From WHSW01 sp963769945 (GTDB taxonomy: Bacteria; Actinomycetota; Thermoleophilia; Solirubrobacterales; 70-9), in NCBI GenBank assembly GCA_963769945.1, contig CAVYOA010000014.1, forward strand, positions 496,001 to 560,000: a stretch of DNA of 64,000 nucleotides. Reading direction: 5' to 3'. The translations under genes were made by a program, and so were the position numbers. The notes under the pieces were generated by a model, which worked only from the letters and a program-made list of their open reading frames with translations, did no database searches and was not told the DNA's origin. Below are positions 1-8,604 of the stretch, one piece after another. The stretch's first letter is position 1. Each line of letters begins with the position of its first letter.

Positions 1-638
1 CCGAGCTTTCGGGCAACGGCGCCCGTGAGGCGGTCCTCTATCTGCGCGAAGCCGGCTGGACCGACGCCGACACGTTCACGATCGTGACCAAGGCGGGTGA
101 GCTGACGCCGACGATCACCGGCCCGAACGAGGTCTCGATGGCGATCGGGCGCGCGTCGGTGACGTCGCCGGACTTTCCCTCGGGGGCTGCCAACGGGAGC
201 GGAACGCTCGAGTCGGCCGGCCGTCAATGGGACTTCCAGCACGTCAACGTCGGCAACCCGCAATGCGTGATCGACGCCGGCGACGAGGTCGAGGATCTCG
301 ACCTGGCGGCGATCGGCCCGGCGATTGAGTCGAACACGGACCTGTTTCCCAACCGAACCAACGTCTCGTTCATCCGCGTCGAGGGGTCGCGGGTGCGAGC
401 GCGGATCTTCGAGCGCGGGGTGGGGGAGACGCTCTCGTCTGGAACCGGCGCCAGCGGCGCGGCGGTTGCCGCCTTCCTCGGCGGTGCGGCCAGCCCGATC
501 ACGGTCGAGCTCGACGGTGGCGAGCTAACGGTCGAGATCAGCGAGGAGCTCGATCTGACGCTGATCGGAACGGCTTCGCGCGTCTACCGTGGAGAGCTCG
601 ACGCCGACCTCGTGGCCGCGCTCGAGAGACTTCGATGA
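1..638 (+). CDS. dapF: Diaminopimelate epimerase-like protein, 5' end outside window; both catalytic Cys are Ser
   Basis: This is the C-terminal three quarters of a DapF-fold protein, read in frame from base 3. DapF interconverts LL- and meso-diaminopimelate for lysine and peptidoglycan. The first active-site loop reads ELSGNGAR (family norm MCGNGAR) and the second reads ETLSSGTGASG (norm ETLACGTGAC). Both acid/base cysteines are therefore serine (codons TCG and TCT). The substrate-binding elements FPNRTNV and ERGVGET are kept, and the usual GNPH loop reads GNPQ. A DapL-like aminotransferase lies 410 bases downstream, which fits DAP metabolism. The fold assignment is firm, but epimerase activity is uncertain because of the two substitutions. 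It could be another member of the DapF/PhzF/PrpF superfamily. Confidence 0.85.
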   Translation, partial: ELSGNGAREAVLYLREAGWTDADTFTIVTKAGELTPTITGPNEVSMAIGRASVTSPDFPSGAANGSGTLESAGRQWDFQHVNVGNPQCVIDAGDEVEDLDLAAIGPAIESNTDLFPNRTNVSFIRVEGSRVRARIFERGVGETLSSGTGASGAAVAAFLGGAASPITVELDGGELTVEISEELDLTLIGTASRVYRGELDADLVAALERLR

Positions 639-717
639 CGTCCCCGTCCCCTAGTGGGGTTGATCACTAGCGTGCCCACTTCCGGGTAACAGAACGGCAA
701 CCAACCAGGAGGAGCCC

Positions 718-963
718 ATGCCTGACGAGACCGACGAGACAGGAGTCGACAAAGAGGACCTGCCGGCGACGCCTCTGCACGCGCACGGTGAAGGCCGCGA
801 GGAGGACATCGAGGGCGAGATCGGCGGCGGCAGCGGCGACGAACAGGACGCCGACGATGTCGAGGCGACCGGCGGCGCGACGTCCGGCGGCCCAGGCGGA
901 GCCGCCGAGGGCGAGGACGACCCCTCGAACGTCGAGCACAACGCCGACGACAGCGACGACTAG
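718..963 (+). CDS. Small highly acidic, low-complexity protein of unknown function
   Basis: An 81-residue protein made almost entirely of Asp, Glu, Gly, Ala, Ser and Thr, with no hydrophobic core, membrane segment or cysteine. A strong Shine-Dalgarno sequence AGGAGGAG at 707-714 sits just before the ATG, which makes translation likely. It stands alone between the dapF-like gene and the aminotransferase, with its own leader of about 80 bases. The composition suggests an intrinsically disordered protein. I recognise no family and assign no function. Confidence 0.6.
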   Translation: MPDETDETGVDKEDLPATPLHAHGEGREEDIEGEIGGGSGDEQDADDVEATGGATSGGPGGAAEGEDDPSNVEHNADDSDD

Positions 964-1047
964 ACCCTAACCCGGGGGTGTCCGGGACCGAGCTGGGCGC
1001 GATCCAGCGACGGCAACCGGGCGCCCCCGCGGTAGCCTCTCGCGCCC

Positions 1048-2220
1048 GTGGCTCTGACCGATCCTTCCAAGCGTCTCGAGGCGATCCCGCCGTACATGTT
1101 CGCCGAGCTTTCGCGGCGCGTCGAGGCAAAGCAGGCAGAGGGCGTGGACGTGATCAGCCTCGGCATCGGCGATCCCGACATGCCGACCTATCCGCACATC
1201 GTCGAGGCGATGCAGGCCGCCGTCGCCGACCCCTCGACCCATCAGTACCCCTCGAACAAGGGCAGAGCCGAGTTTCGCGAGGCCTTCGCTCGCTTCTACG
1301 ACAGCCGCTTCGGCGTCGCGATCGACCCCGAGACCGAGGTGATGGCGGCGATCGGCGCCAAGGAGTGCATCTACAACCTCTGCTTTGCCTTCCTTGACTC
1401 CGGCGACGTCGCCCTCGCCTCCGACCCCGGCTATCCCGTCTACACCGCGGGGCCGGCGCTTGCCGGCGCCGAGGCCGAGCTGCTTCCACTGCTCCCAGAG
1501 CATGGCTTCGCCCCCGACCTCGACGCGATCTCCGCCGAGGCGCTCGAGCGCGCCCGCCTGATCTTCCTCAACTACCCGAACAACCCGACCGGCGCAGTCG
1601 TCCCCGACGGGCTCTTCGAGCGCGTGATCGAGCTCGCCCGCGAGCACGAGATCCTCGTCGTTCACGACAACGCCTACTCCGAGACGACCTACGACGGCTA
1701 CGTCGCGCCCAGCTTTCTCGCCACGCCCGGCGCCAAGGAGGTCGGGGTCGAGGTCTTCTCGCTCTCCAAGGGCTTCAACATGACCGGTTGGCGCTGCGCT
1801 GCGATTCTCGGCAATGCCGACGCGATCGAGTCCTACTGGCATTTGAAGACCAACGTCGACTCAGGCAACTACGAAGCCGTGCAGCTCGCAGGCGCGGCAG
1901 CGCTTGACGGGCCACGGTCCTCGATCGAGGAGATGAACGCGATCTACGCCCGCCGCCGCGACCTCGTCGTCGCCGCGCTGGGCGAGATCGGAGTCAAGGT
2001 GAGCCCGCCGAAGGGCACGATCTACGTCTGGGCGCCTGTCCCGGAGGGCCAGACGTCGACCTCGTTTGTCGAGCTCGTGCTCGACGAAGCGGGAGTGCTG
2101 GTCTCGCCGGGATCGATGTATGGCCCCAGCGGCGAGGGCTTCTTTCGGATCTCACTGACGACGCCCGACGAGCGCATCACCGAGGCCGTCGAGCGCCTGC
2201 GCGAGCACCTGGCGTCCTGA
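1048..2220 (+). CDS. Class I/II PLP aminotransferase, LL-diaminopimelate aminotransferase-like
   Basis: A 390-residue fold-type I aminotransferase with a GTG start. Landmarks are SLGIGDPD near residue 37, the NYPNNPTGA substrate/PLP loop at 175-183, the PLP-binding HDNAYSE at 206-212, and the Schiff-base lysine K241 in SLSKGFNMTGWR. The SLSK-NMTGWR form and the length resemble DapL, which converts tetrahydrodipicolinate to LL-DAP. The nearby dapF-like gene supports a DAP role. The same subfamily also contains alanine, aspartate and glutamate-pyruvate aminotransferases, so the substrate is inferred mainly from context. The stop is followed 9 bases later by the RidA-type gene. Confidence 0.8.
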   Translation: MALTDPSKRLEAIPPYMFAELSRRVEAKQAEGVDVISLGIGDPDMPTYPHIVEAMQAAVADPSTHQYPSNKGRAEFREAFARFYDSRFGVAIDPETEVMAAIGAKECIYNLCFAFLDSGDVALASDPGYPVYTAGPALAGAEAELLPLLPEHGFAPDLDAISAEALERARLIFLNYPNNPTGAVVPDGLFERVIELAREHEILVVHDNAYSETTYDGYVAPSFLATPGAKEVGVEVFSLSKGFNMTGWRCAAILGNADAIESYWHLKTNVDSGNYEAVQLAGAAALDGPRSSIEEMNAIYARRRDLVVAALGEIGVKVSPPKGTIYVWAPVPEGQTSTSFVELVLDEAGVLVSPGSMYGPSGEGFFRISLTTPDERITEAVERLREHLAS

Positions 2221-2229
2221 GGCCGAAGC

Positions 2230-2614
2230 GTGGCGGGGCGAGAGCGTGTCAGCTCCGGGTCAGCGCTCGAATCGCGATACGGCTACAGCCGTGCTGTCCG
2301 CAGCGCCGACCGCATTCGCGTCGCCGGCACCGCGCCGGTATGGCCCGACGGCTCCTGTGATCGCGACCCGGCTGTGCAGGCACGGCGCTGCTGCGAGCTG
2401 ATCGTCGCGGCGCTCTGCAGAGCTCGGCGCCGCAGCCAGCCACGTCGTGCGCACCAGGATCTTCGTCACCGACGCCGCGTACGCGGATGCAGTTGGCGCC
2501 GTCCACCGGGAGTTCTTCGGTGAAGCGGCGCCCGCGGCGACGATGGTCGTCGTCGCCGGCCTGCTCGATCCCCGCTGGCGGGTCGAGATCGAAGCTGAGG
2601 CTGAGCTCGGCTGA
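2230..2614 (+). pseudogene. RidA/YjgF-family enamine/imine deaminase, frameshifted
   Basis: The first part (GTG at 2230) reads VSSGSALESRYGYSRAVR and then RIRVAGTAP, the typical start of actinobacterial RidA-like proteins. The frame is lost at about 2416. The next frame continues without a gap as ASHVVRTRIFVTDAAYADA and then AATMVVVAGLLDP, ending at TGA 2612-2614. Removing one base (T2416 or a neighbour) joins them as IVAALAELGAAASHVV and gives a full-length protein of about 127 residues. RidA proteins hydrolyse reactive enamines released by PLP enzymes, which fits the PLP aminotransferase just upstream. The break may be a true pseudogene or a sequencing error; the other frameshifts nearby favour an error. 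Confidence 0.75.
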
Positions 2615-2664
2615 CGCCTGCTGTCGCAGGTCGGCACCAGGACTTGCTAGCCTGCGCGACCTCT

Positions 2665-2680
2665 GTTAGTAAACGCTAAC
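2665..2680. promoter_or_regulatory. Palindromic operator-like site GTTAG-N6-CTAAC
   Basis: A perfect 5-base inverted repeat, GTTAGTAAACGCTAAC, lies in the AT-richer leader between the RidA-type gene and the permease start at 2780. Size and form resemble TetR- or MarR-type operators. No candidate regulator is adjacent, so the cognate protein is unknown. The rest of 2615-2779 shows no other feature I can name. Confidence 0.4.
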
Positions 2681-2779
2681 AAAGTGCTGATCCTCCCTTG
2701 TCTCCCGCCTCCACGTTTGGCCGAGGGCAGAAGGGGGGAGATTCAAGTCTTCGCAAACACTCACCGAGTCAGATAACAG

Positions 2780-3760
2780 ATGACCACCCTGGGAATAGCA
2801 CTCGCACTTGCCTGCGCCGCGATGGCGAACTTGGGCATGCTCTGCAAGCACCGCGGTGCCCGCGAGGCGCCTGAGATCAGCCTGCGGGCGCCGTTGCGCA
2901 GTGCCGTCGCCCTGTTTCAGTCGCGCTGGTGGACGATCGGGTTCACAGTCGCCGCGGGCGCCTGGGTCCTGCACATCGCCGCGATGTCGGTCGCGCCGCT
3001 GTCGCTCGTGCAGGCCGTGATCGCCGGCGGGCTGGTCCTCTTGGCCTATCCCGCCACGCGCTATTTCGGCCACACGATGAGCCGCCGTGAGTGGACCGGC
3101 CTCGGGCTCGCCGCCGGTGGCCTCGCTTTCCTCGCGGTCACCGTGCCCCACGCCGCCGAGAGCAGCGGCTACTCGGTGGCAACGCTCGCCGCATTCGAGG
3201 CGGTCACGATCGGCGCCGGCTTCGCCCTCTTTGCCTCCGGCGCCCTGCGCCGCGGCACGATCTGCCACGGCGTCGTGCTCGGGCTTGCTTCGGGGCTTCT
3301 GATCGGTGTCTCCAACGTCGCGATCAAGGCGCTGACCGAGGTGATGAGCGGAGCCGGGCTCGCCGTCGTGCTCAGCCCCTGGACCGCGGTTGCCTTCATC
3401 GGCGGCCTCGGCGCCTTCTTCGCCCTTGCCCGGGGCATGCAGCTCGGCGAGGCGATCCCCGTGATCGCGACCGCCTCGGTCGCCGCCAACTGCGCTTCGA
3501 TCCTCGGCGGCGTCGTCGTCTTCGGCGACCCGATCGGCTCCGGCGTGTTCGAGGGGATCGCCCGAGGCGCTGCCTTCGCCGCGGTGATCGCGGCCGCCGC
3601 CTTGATGCAGGGCGCCACGTCGCGCCTGGCCTGCGCCTGCGCCTGCATCTGCCTGACGCCGGTTGCTGACCACCCGCTGCGCGTAAAGGCGCCCGCAGAG
3701 CGGGTAACGGTCGCGCATGGGCAGGAAACCAGCGAACCTCGTCGCGCCGCGCGATCGTGA
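2780..3760 (+). CDS. DMT/EamA-like multi-pass membrane transporter
   Basis: About nine hydrophobic segments of 18-22 residues cover residues 1-280, separated by short basic loops, with two similar halves as in the drug/metabolite transporter superfamily. The protein begins MTTLGIALALACAAMANLG. The substrate is unknown. The last 45 or so residues are Cys- and Arg-rich and unlike the rest. An alternative frame at the 3' end gives a short Ala/Pro tail with a stop at 3654-3656, so a one-base error near 3610 may have extended the protein. As written, its TGA overlaps the ggt GTG start (GTGA, 3757-3760). The palindrome at 2665-2680 is a possible control site. Confidence 0.7.
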   Translation: MTTLGIALALACAAMANLGMLCKHRGAREAPEISLRAPLRSAVALFQSRWWTIGFTVAAGAWVLHIAAMSVAPLSLVQAVIAGGLVLLAYPATRYFGHTMSRREWTGLGLAAGGLAFLAVTVPHAAESSGYSVATLAAFEAVTIGAGFALFASGALRRGTICHGVVLGLASGLLIGVSNVAIKALTEVMSGAGLAVVLSPWTAVAFIGGLGAFFALARGMQLGEAIPVIATASVAANCASILGGVVVFGDPIGSGVFEGIARGAAFAAVIAAAALMQGATSRLACACACICLTPVADHPLRVKAPAERVTVAHGQETSEPRRAARS

Positions 3761-5505
3761 TCGCGGCGCTCGTCGTCAGCCTGGTTGGCGCGAGCACGGC
3801 CGAGGCGGCGCCAAAGAACGCCGTGGCCAAGGGCAAGGGCGGAGCCGCGGCGACGGTCGACCGCCTCGCGACGAAGGCGGCGATCAAGGTGATGAGCGAT
3901 GGCGGCAACGCGGTTGACGCGGCTGTGGCCGCGGCCGGCGTGCTCGGGGTCACCGAGCCGTTCTCAGCCGGCATCGGCGGCGGCGGCTTCATGCTCGTAC
4001 GCACGCCAAGCGGCAAGGTGAGGACGATCGACGGTCGCGAGACGGCGCCGGCTGCGATGCAGCCGCGCTCCTTCTTCGAGAACGACGCCCCGCTCGGCTT
4101 CGACGCGGCTCGCTACAGCGGCCTCTCGGCCGGCGTTCCCGGCACGGTCGCGACCTGGGACCGCGCCCTCGAGCGCTACGGCACGAGGGACCTCGAGCAG
4201 GCACTCGTGCCCGGCATCGTCGTCGCCGAGCGCGGCTTCAAGATCGACCAGACCTTCTTCGACCAGGTCGCCGCCAACGTCCCCTACTTCGACGACGTGC
4301 CGTCGACCGAGGCGATCTACCTCGACCCCGACGGCACCCCGCGCGACGTCGGCACGCGACAGCAGAACCCCGACATGGCGCGCGCCTATCGCCGCATCAG
4401 CCGCCGCGGCCCCGACGGCTTCTATGAGGGCAGCATGGCGGCGGCGACGGCCGCAGCCTCGCAACAGCCGCCGATCGCCGCCGACGCCGATCACACCTGG
4501 CGTCCCGGCCTGATGACCGAGGCCGATCTCAGCTCCTACGCGGCGTTGAGGCGCCCGCCGACGAGGATCAGCTACCGCGGCCTCGACGTCTACGGCATGG
4601 GCCCGCCATCGAGCGGCGGCTCCACCGTGGCGGAGATACTCAACATCCTCGAGGGCTACGTGCCGGCGGGCGCCGACCGAACGCAGGCGCTTCACCGCTT
4701 CATCGAAGCCGCGCGCTACGCGTTTGCGGATCGCAACGCCTACCTGGCCGACCCGGCGTTCTTCGGCGTGCCTCTCGACGGCCTGCTCTCAGACTCCTTC
4801 GCCGCCGAGCGCCGGGCGCTGATCACCGACCAGGCCGCCGACTCGGCCCCGGTGGCGGCGGGCCAACCGGGCGACAACACGTCGATGCACGGCGTCGAGG
4901 TTGACACCGAAGGCAAGTCGACCACGCATCTCACTGTCGCCGACGCCGCCGGCATGGTTGTTTCCTACACGTTTACGATCGAGTCGACCGGCGGCAACGG
5001 GATCGTCGTTCCCGGCTGGGGCTTCCTGCTCAACAACGAGCTCACCGACTTCAACTACTCGACGCCGGACCATCCCAACGCGCCCAACGGCGGCAAGCGC
5101 CCGCGCAGCTCGATGGCGCCGACGATCGTCACCCGCGGCAAGCGCCCCGTGCTCGCCGTCGGCTCGCCGGGCGGCTCGACGATCATCACCACCGTCGCCC
5201 AGATCCTCTTCGAGCGCTTCGACCTCGGTAAGACGCTGCCCGAGGCGATCGCCGCGCCTCGCGTCGCGCAAGCCAACACCGTTCGGTCCACCGCCGAGCC
5301 GGGGTTCATAGCCTCGCCCGAAGGTCAGGCACTCGTGCAGGGCTACGGGCATGAGTTCATCTCACCCGCGGCGCCGGGTGAGATCGGCGCGGCGGCGGGA
5401 ATCGAGTTCCTGCGAAAGCAACGCTTCCTCGCCGCGGCTGAGCCGACGCGACGCGGTGGCGGCAGCGCCATGGTCGTCGGCGACATCCGCGGCGACGACG
5501 ACTGA
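3757..5505 (+). CDS. ggt: Gamma-glutamyltransferase (secreted)
   Basis: A 582-residue Ntn-hydrolase precursor that transfers or hydrolyses gamma-glutamyl groups of glutathione and similar peptides. It cleaves itself before the catalytic threonine T389 in GKSTTHLTVAD. Other family marks are NAVDAAVAA, GIGGGGFML, DGRETAP, GPPSSGGST and SPGGSTIITT. The N-terminus is a signal peptide core (ALVVSLVGASTAEAA) but lacks the usual basic start. Upstream bases in the same frame encode RTSSRRAIVIAAL with no start codon. Removing one G from the GGG at 3719-3721 would create an ATG at 3717 giving MAGNQRTSSRRA followed by the same core, a much better signal peptide. The annotated GTG start is therefore doubtful. 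Confidence 0.92.
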   Translation: MIAALVVSLVGASTAEAAPKNAVAKGKGGAAATVDRLATKAAIKVMSDGGNAVDAAVAAAGVLGVTEPFSAGIGGGGFMLVRTPSGKVRTIDGRETAPAAMQPRSFFENDAPLGFDAARYSGLSAGVPGTVATWDRALERYGTRDLEQALVPGIVVAERGFKIDQTFFDQVAANVPYFDDVPSTEAIYLDPDGTPRDVGTRQQNPDMARAYRRISRRGPDGFYEGSMAAATAAASQQPPIAADADHTWRPGLMTEADLSSYAALRRPPTRISYRGLDVYGMGPPSSGGSTVAEILNILEGYVPAGADRTQALHRFIEAARYAFADRNAYLADPAFFGVPLDGLLSDSFAAERRALITDQAADSAPVAAGQPGDNTSMHGVEVDTEGKSTTHLTVADAAGMVVSYTFTIESTGGNGIVVPGWGFLLNNELTDFNYSTPDHPNAPNGGKRPRSSMAPTIVTRGKRPVLAVGSPGGSTIITTVAQILFERFDLGKTLPEAIAAPRVAQANTVRSTAEPGFIASPEGQALVQGYGHEFISPAAPGEIGAAAGIEFLRKQRFLAAAEPTRRGGGSAMVVGDIRGDDD

Positions 5506-5559
5506 CCCTGCTGCGGCGACGGCGCCCCACCTCCATCAGGCGCACCTAGACTCCGAGGG

Positions 5560-6868
5560 ATGGAGAACGGCGCAGCCCCCAATCAACGACGAGCGGTTCA
5601 GCGCGCGCTGGCGATCGGCGTCGTTGCGCGCCCGCCCGACCACGGCGATCCGCTCGGCGAGCTCAAGGAGCTCCTGCGAACCGCCGGGGTCGCCACGGCC
5701 GGTGAGTCGGTGCAGGTGCGTCCAGCGCCCGATCCCGACCGCTACTTCGGTCGCGGCAAGCTCGACGAGCTCAAGGCCGAGATCAAGCGCAGCGGCGCCA
5801 ACCTGGTCGCCTGCGACGATGAGCTCGCGCCGCGCCAGGAGCGAAATCTCGAGGCGGCGCTCGACGTGCCGGTGATCGACCGCACCGCGATCATCCTCGA
5901 CATCTTCGCCGACCACGCGCATTCGGCCGAAGGCAAGCTCCAGGTCGAGCTCGCCCAGCTCGAGTACAACCTCGCGCGCATGCGCGGCCTCTGGACTCAC
6001 CTGGAACGCCTCGGCGCCGGGCGCATGGACGGCGGCATCGGCACCAGGGGTCCCGGCGAGTCCCAGATCGAGACCGACCGCCGTCTTGCCCGCGATCGCA
6101 TCTCGGCGCTGCGACGGCGCCTGACCCGGGTCGAGCGCAATCGCGGCGTCATGCGCGCACGGCGTGAGGCGGCACACACGCCCGCGGTCGCGCTCGCCGG
6201 ATACACGAACGCCGGCAAGTCGACCTTGCTGAACGCGCTCACGGGAGCGGGAGTGGGGGTCGGATCGCGGCTCTTTCACACGCTCGACCCGACCACCCGC
6301 GGGTACGAGTACAACGGTCGCCCGTATCTCGTCACCGACACGGTCGGCTTCATCCGCAAGCTTCCGCATCAGCTCGTCGAGGCGTTCAAGGCGACGCTGG
6401 AGGAGACCCGGCTGGCGGACCTGATCGTCCACGTCGTCGACGGCTCGGCGCCGGCACCCGCAGCGCGCGGCGGCGATCGCCGCCGTCAACTCGGTGCTCG
6501 AGGAGATGGGCGCCGATGACCGCCCTCGCCTGCTCGTCTTCAACAAGCTCGATCTGCTCGATCAAGCGCAGCGCCAGGACCTGCTCGTCGGGGCCGGCGA
6601 CGCGATCGGCATCTCAGCCGAATCAGGCGAAGGACTGCACGAGCTTCGCGACGCGATCGAAACCGCGTTCGAGCAGACGCTGCGCGAGGTCGAGCTGCTG
6701 GTGCCCTACGACGAGGGCGCGCGACTCTCGGAGCTGTACGAGCTCGCAGGCGATCTCGATCGCGAGGAGACCGCCGACGGAGTTCACGTGCGCGCGCGCA
6801 TCCCGATCGCCGTCGCTCATCGTTTCAGCGAGTTCTCGCTCAACGGCTCGGGCGCCGAGAACGGTTAG
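5560..6868 (+). CDS. hflX: GTPase HflX, frameshifted in this sequence
   Basis: HflX is a ribosome-binding GTPase that splits stalled or stressed ribosomes. The N-terminal domain shows RYFGRGKLDEL, DHAHSAEGKLQVELAQL and GPGESQIETDRR. The GTPase domain has the P-loop GYTNAGKSTLLNAL, switch region DTVGFIRKLPHQLVEAFK and NKLDLLD. The frame breaks at the CCC of 6457-6459. Dropping one C gives VVDGSAPAPQRAAAIAAVN and runs into the second frame, which ends at TAG 6866-6868. The whole protein would be about 435 residues, normal for the family. No second defect is visible, so a one-base sequencing error is the simplest explanation. dut follows after 7 bases. Confidence 0.88.
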
Positions 6869-6875
6869 CTGCGGC

Positions 6876-7310
6876 TTGGAGCTTCGCTGCCAGCGCCTGG
6901 TCGACGATGCCCGGCTGCCGAGACGGGCGATCTCTGGTGACGCCGGACTCGATCTCTACGCCGCCGAGGCGGCGACGCTCGAACCCGCTGGCGGCCGCGC
7001 CGATGTCGGCACCGGAATAGCGGTCGAGATCCCGCCGGGCCACGCCGGGCTCGTATTGCCTCGCTCCGGCCTCGCCGCGCGGCACGGGGTTGCGCTGGTG
7101 AATGCGCCCGGGCTGATCGACTCTGGCTACCGCGGTGAACTGCGGGTCTTGATCTTGAACACCGACCCGCGTGAGCCGTTCAAGATCGACGTCGGCGACC
7201 GCATCGCCCAGCTCCTGGTCGCCCCGTTCGTCGAGACCGAACCGATCGAGGCTGAGCTGTCGACCAGCGAACGCGGCGACAGCGGGTTCGGCTCCTCCGG
7301 AAGCCGGTAG
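6876..7310 (+). CDS. dut: dUTP diphosphatase
   Basis: A 144-residue trimeric dUTPase that hydrolyses dUTP to dUMP and keeps uracil out of DNA. All five motifs are present: DAGLDLYA, PRSGLA, GLIDSGYRGELRV (with the catalytic Asp), GDRIAQLLV and the C-terminal RGDSGFGSSG. I place the start at TTG 6876 because it gives MELRCQRLVDDARLPRRA, the normal N-terminus, 7 bases after the hflX stop. A longer reading in the same frame is the hflX region out of phase. Confidence 0.93.
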   Translation: MELRCQRLVDDARLPRRAISGDAGLDLYAAEAATLEPAGGRADVGTGIAVEIPPGHAGLVLPRSGLAARHGVALVNAPGLIDSGYRGELRVLILNTDPREPFKIDVGDRIAQLLVAPFVETEPIEAELSTSERGDSGFGSSGSR

Positions 7311-7650
7311 CCGGGCATCGAGCGCACCGGCCCGGCGCCGAGGCGCCAGTGGCGCGAGGCGTCGCTCAGCTCACTCGCGGCAGCAACGCTCGCGCGTCGG
7401 TGCCGGCCGAGACGATCGCATCAGCCGCGCTGGTCGACGACGGGCCGCGCTTCGCGCTTCTCAGAGCAAACGAACGCGTGGTCGGCAACCGTCGGTGAAC
7501 GATGCGGCTTTGGCGTCGGAGCGAATTGGAGGGACGTCGAGCGGTCAGTTGTGTGGTGGTTGATTGCATATGACGATTCTCCATCTCCTCTCACATATGT
7601 CAAAGACATGTTGGCTCTGATCACTCATAAGCGATTACGATAAGTAAGAG
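7311..7650. other. 340-base intergenic region with AT-rich LysR promoter and possible gene remnants
   Basis: The left part (about 7360-7500) is GC-rich and shows short coding-like stretches on both strands (for example plus ALVDDGPRFALLRANERVV, ending at a TGA before 7501, and minus ADAIVSAGTDARALLPRVS) without a convincing start. It may be the remains of a gene. The right part (7560-7650) is AT-rich, with CATATG elements near 7568 and 7595 and a direct repeat ATAAG at about 7628 and 7640. These are plausible promoter and autoregulatory sites for the LysR gene. Nothing here is assigned with confidence. Confidence 0.4.
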
Positions 7651-8545
7651 ATGGAGCTGCGCCAGCTCGAGTACTTCGCCGCCGTGGTCCGTCACGGGCA
7701 GTTCACCCGCGCGAGTCGGGCACTATCGGTGGCGCAACCGGCCGTCTCCCAGCAGATCAAGCGACTCGAGGCCGAGCTCGGCCTGGAGCTGCTGCGGCGG
7801 ACCACTCGCGAGGTCGAGCTCACCGATGCGGGCGCACTGCTGCTCGGTCCGCGCCCAACGCGCCCTCGGCTGAGATCGAGGCCGCCCGCCAGGAGCTGAG
7901 CGAGCTCTCGGGGCTGTTGCGCGGCCATGTCGAGATCGGAGCCCTGCCGGTCTCGAGCATCGACACGCCCGGCCTCGTCGCGGGCTTTCACGACCGCCAC
8001 CCTCAGGTTGCGATCCATCTCCACGAGGTGGCCCTGCCGGTGATGTTGCCGATGCTTCACCGCGACGAGCTCGATCTCTGCTTCGCCTTGATCCATCCCA
8101 GCGAGCTCGGTCCCGACCTCGACGGCGTCCTTCTCTATCGGGAAGAGCTGCTCGCCCTGGTCGCCGATGAGCATGTTCTCGCCGGTCGCAAGTCTGTGAC
8201 CCTGAAGCGCCTCGCCCGCGAGCCTCTGATCCGGTTTCGGACCGGTTCGGCGATCCAGCGGGCGATCGACGACGCCTTCGACGACGCCGGCGTTAGCCGC
8301 GACTACGCCTTCCAGACGTTCGAGCTGGAGACGATGCGTGCGCTTGCCAACCGCGGCCTCGGCGTCGCGGTGCTTCCTGGGGGATACCTCGAGCGCGAGG
8401 GGCCGGCCGTCACAACCGTGTCGCTGCGCCCGCGGGTGCGGGTGCCGGTGAGCCTGATCTGGCGCTCTGCCCGTCGTCGCCCTCCCGCGGCCGAGGCCTT
8501 CCTCTCGTACGCGCGCGATGAGGTCGAGCGCTGCGCTTGCCGTAG
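7651..8545 (+). pseudogene. LysR-type transcriptional regulator, frameshifted
   Basis: The N-terminal winged helix-turn-helix is textbook: MELRQLEYFAAVVRHGQFTR, then AQPAVSQQIKRLEAELG and ELTDAGALLL. The frame breaks just after. Removing one C near 7849 and one G near 7868 restores GRAQRALAEIEAARQELSEL, the linker helix, and leads into the effector domain (GHVEIGALPVS to about YARDEVER). The open frame then runs on to 8834 against the opposite-strand gatD gene with non-family sequence. A third shift near 8530 would give a natural stop at 8543-8545 and a normal length of about 295 residues. The effector and target are unknown. With three apparent indels it may be a real pseudogene or poor local sequence. 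Confidence 0.75.
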
Positions 8546-8604
8546 CTCGAGGCAGCCCGCTTTGTGGTTGCGCCGCCGCGGGTCGTGCTTCGGCGTAAGC
8601 GCGC

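Noticed and set aside
967..1842. A 291-codon minus-strand open frame
   Set aside because: It is antisense to the PLP aminotransferase, whose motifs are intact.
2666..3718. A 350-codon minus-strand open frame opposite the DMT permease
   Set aside because: The product is Gly/Arg/Glu/Asp-rich without domain signs, while the plus strand encodes clear membrane helices.
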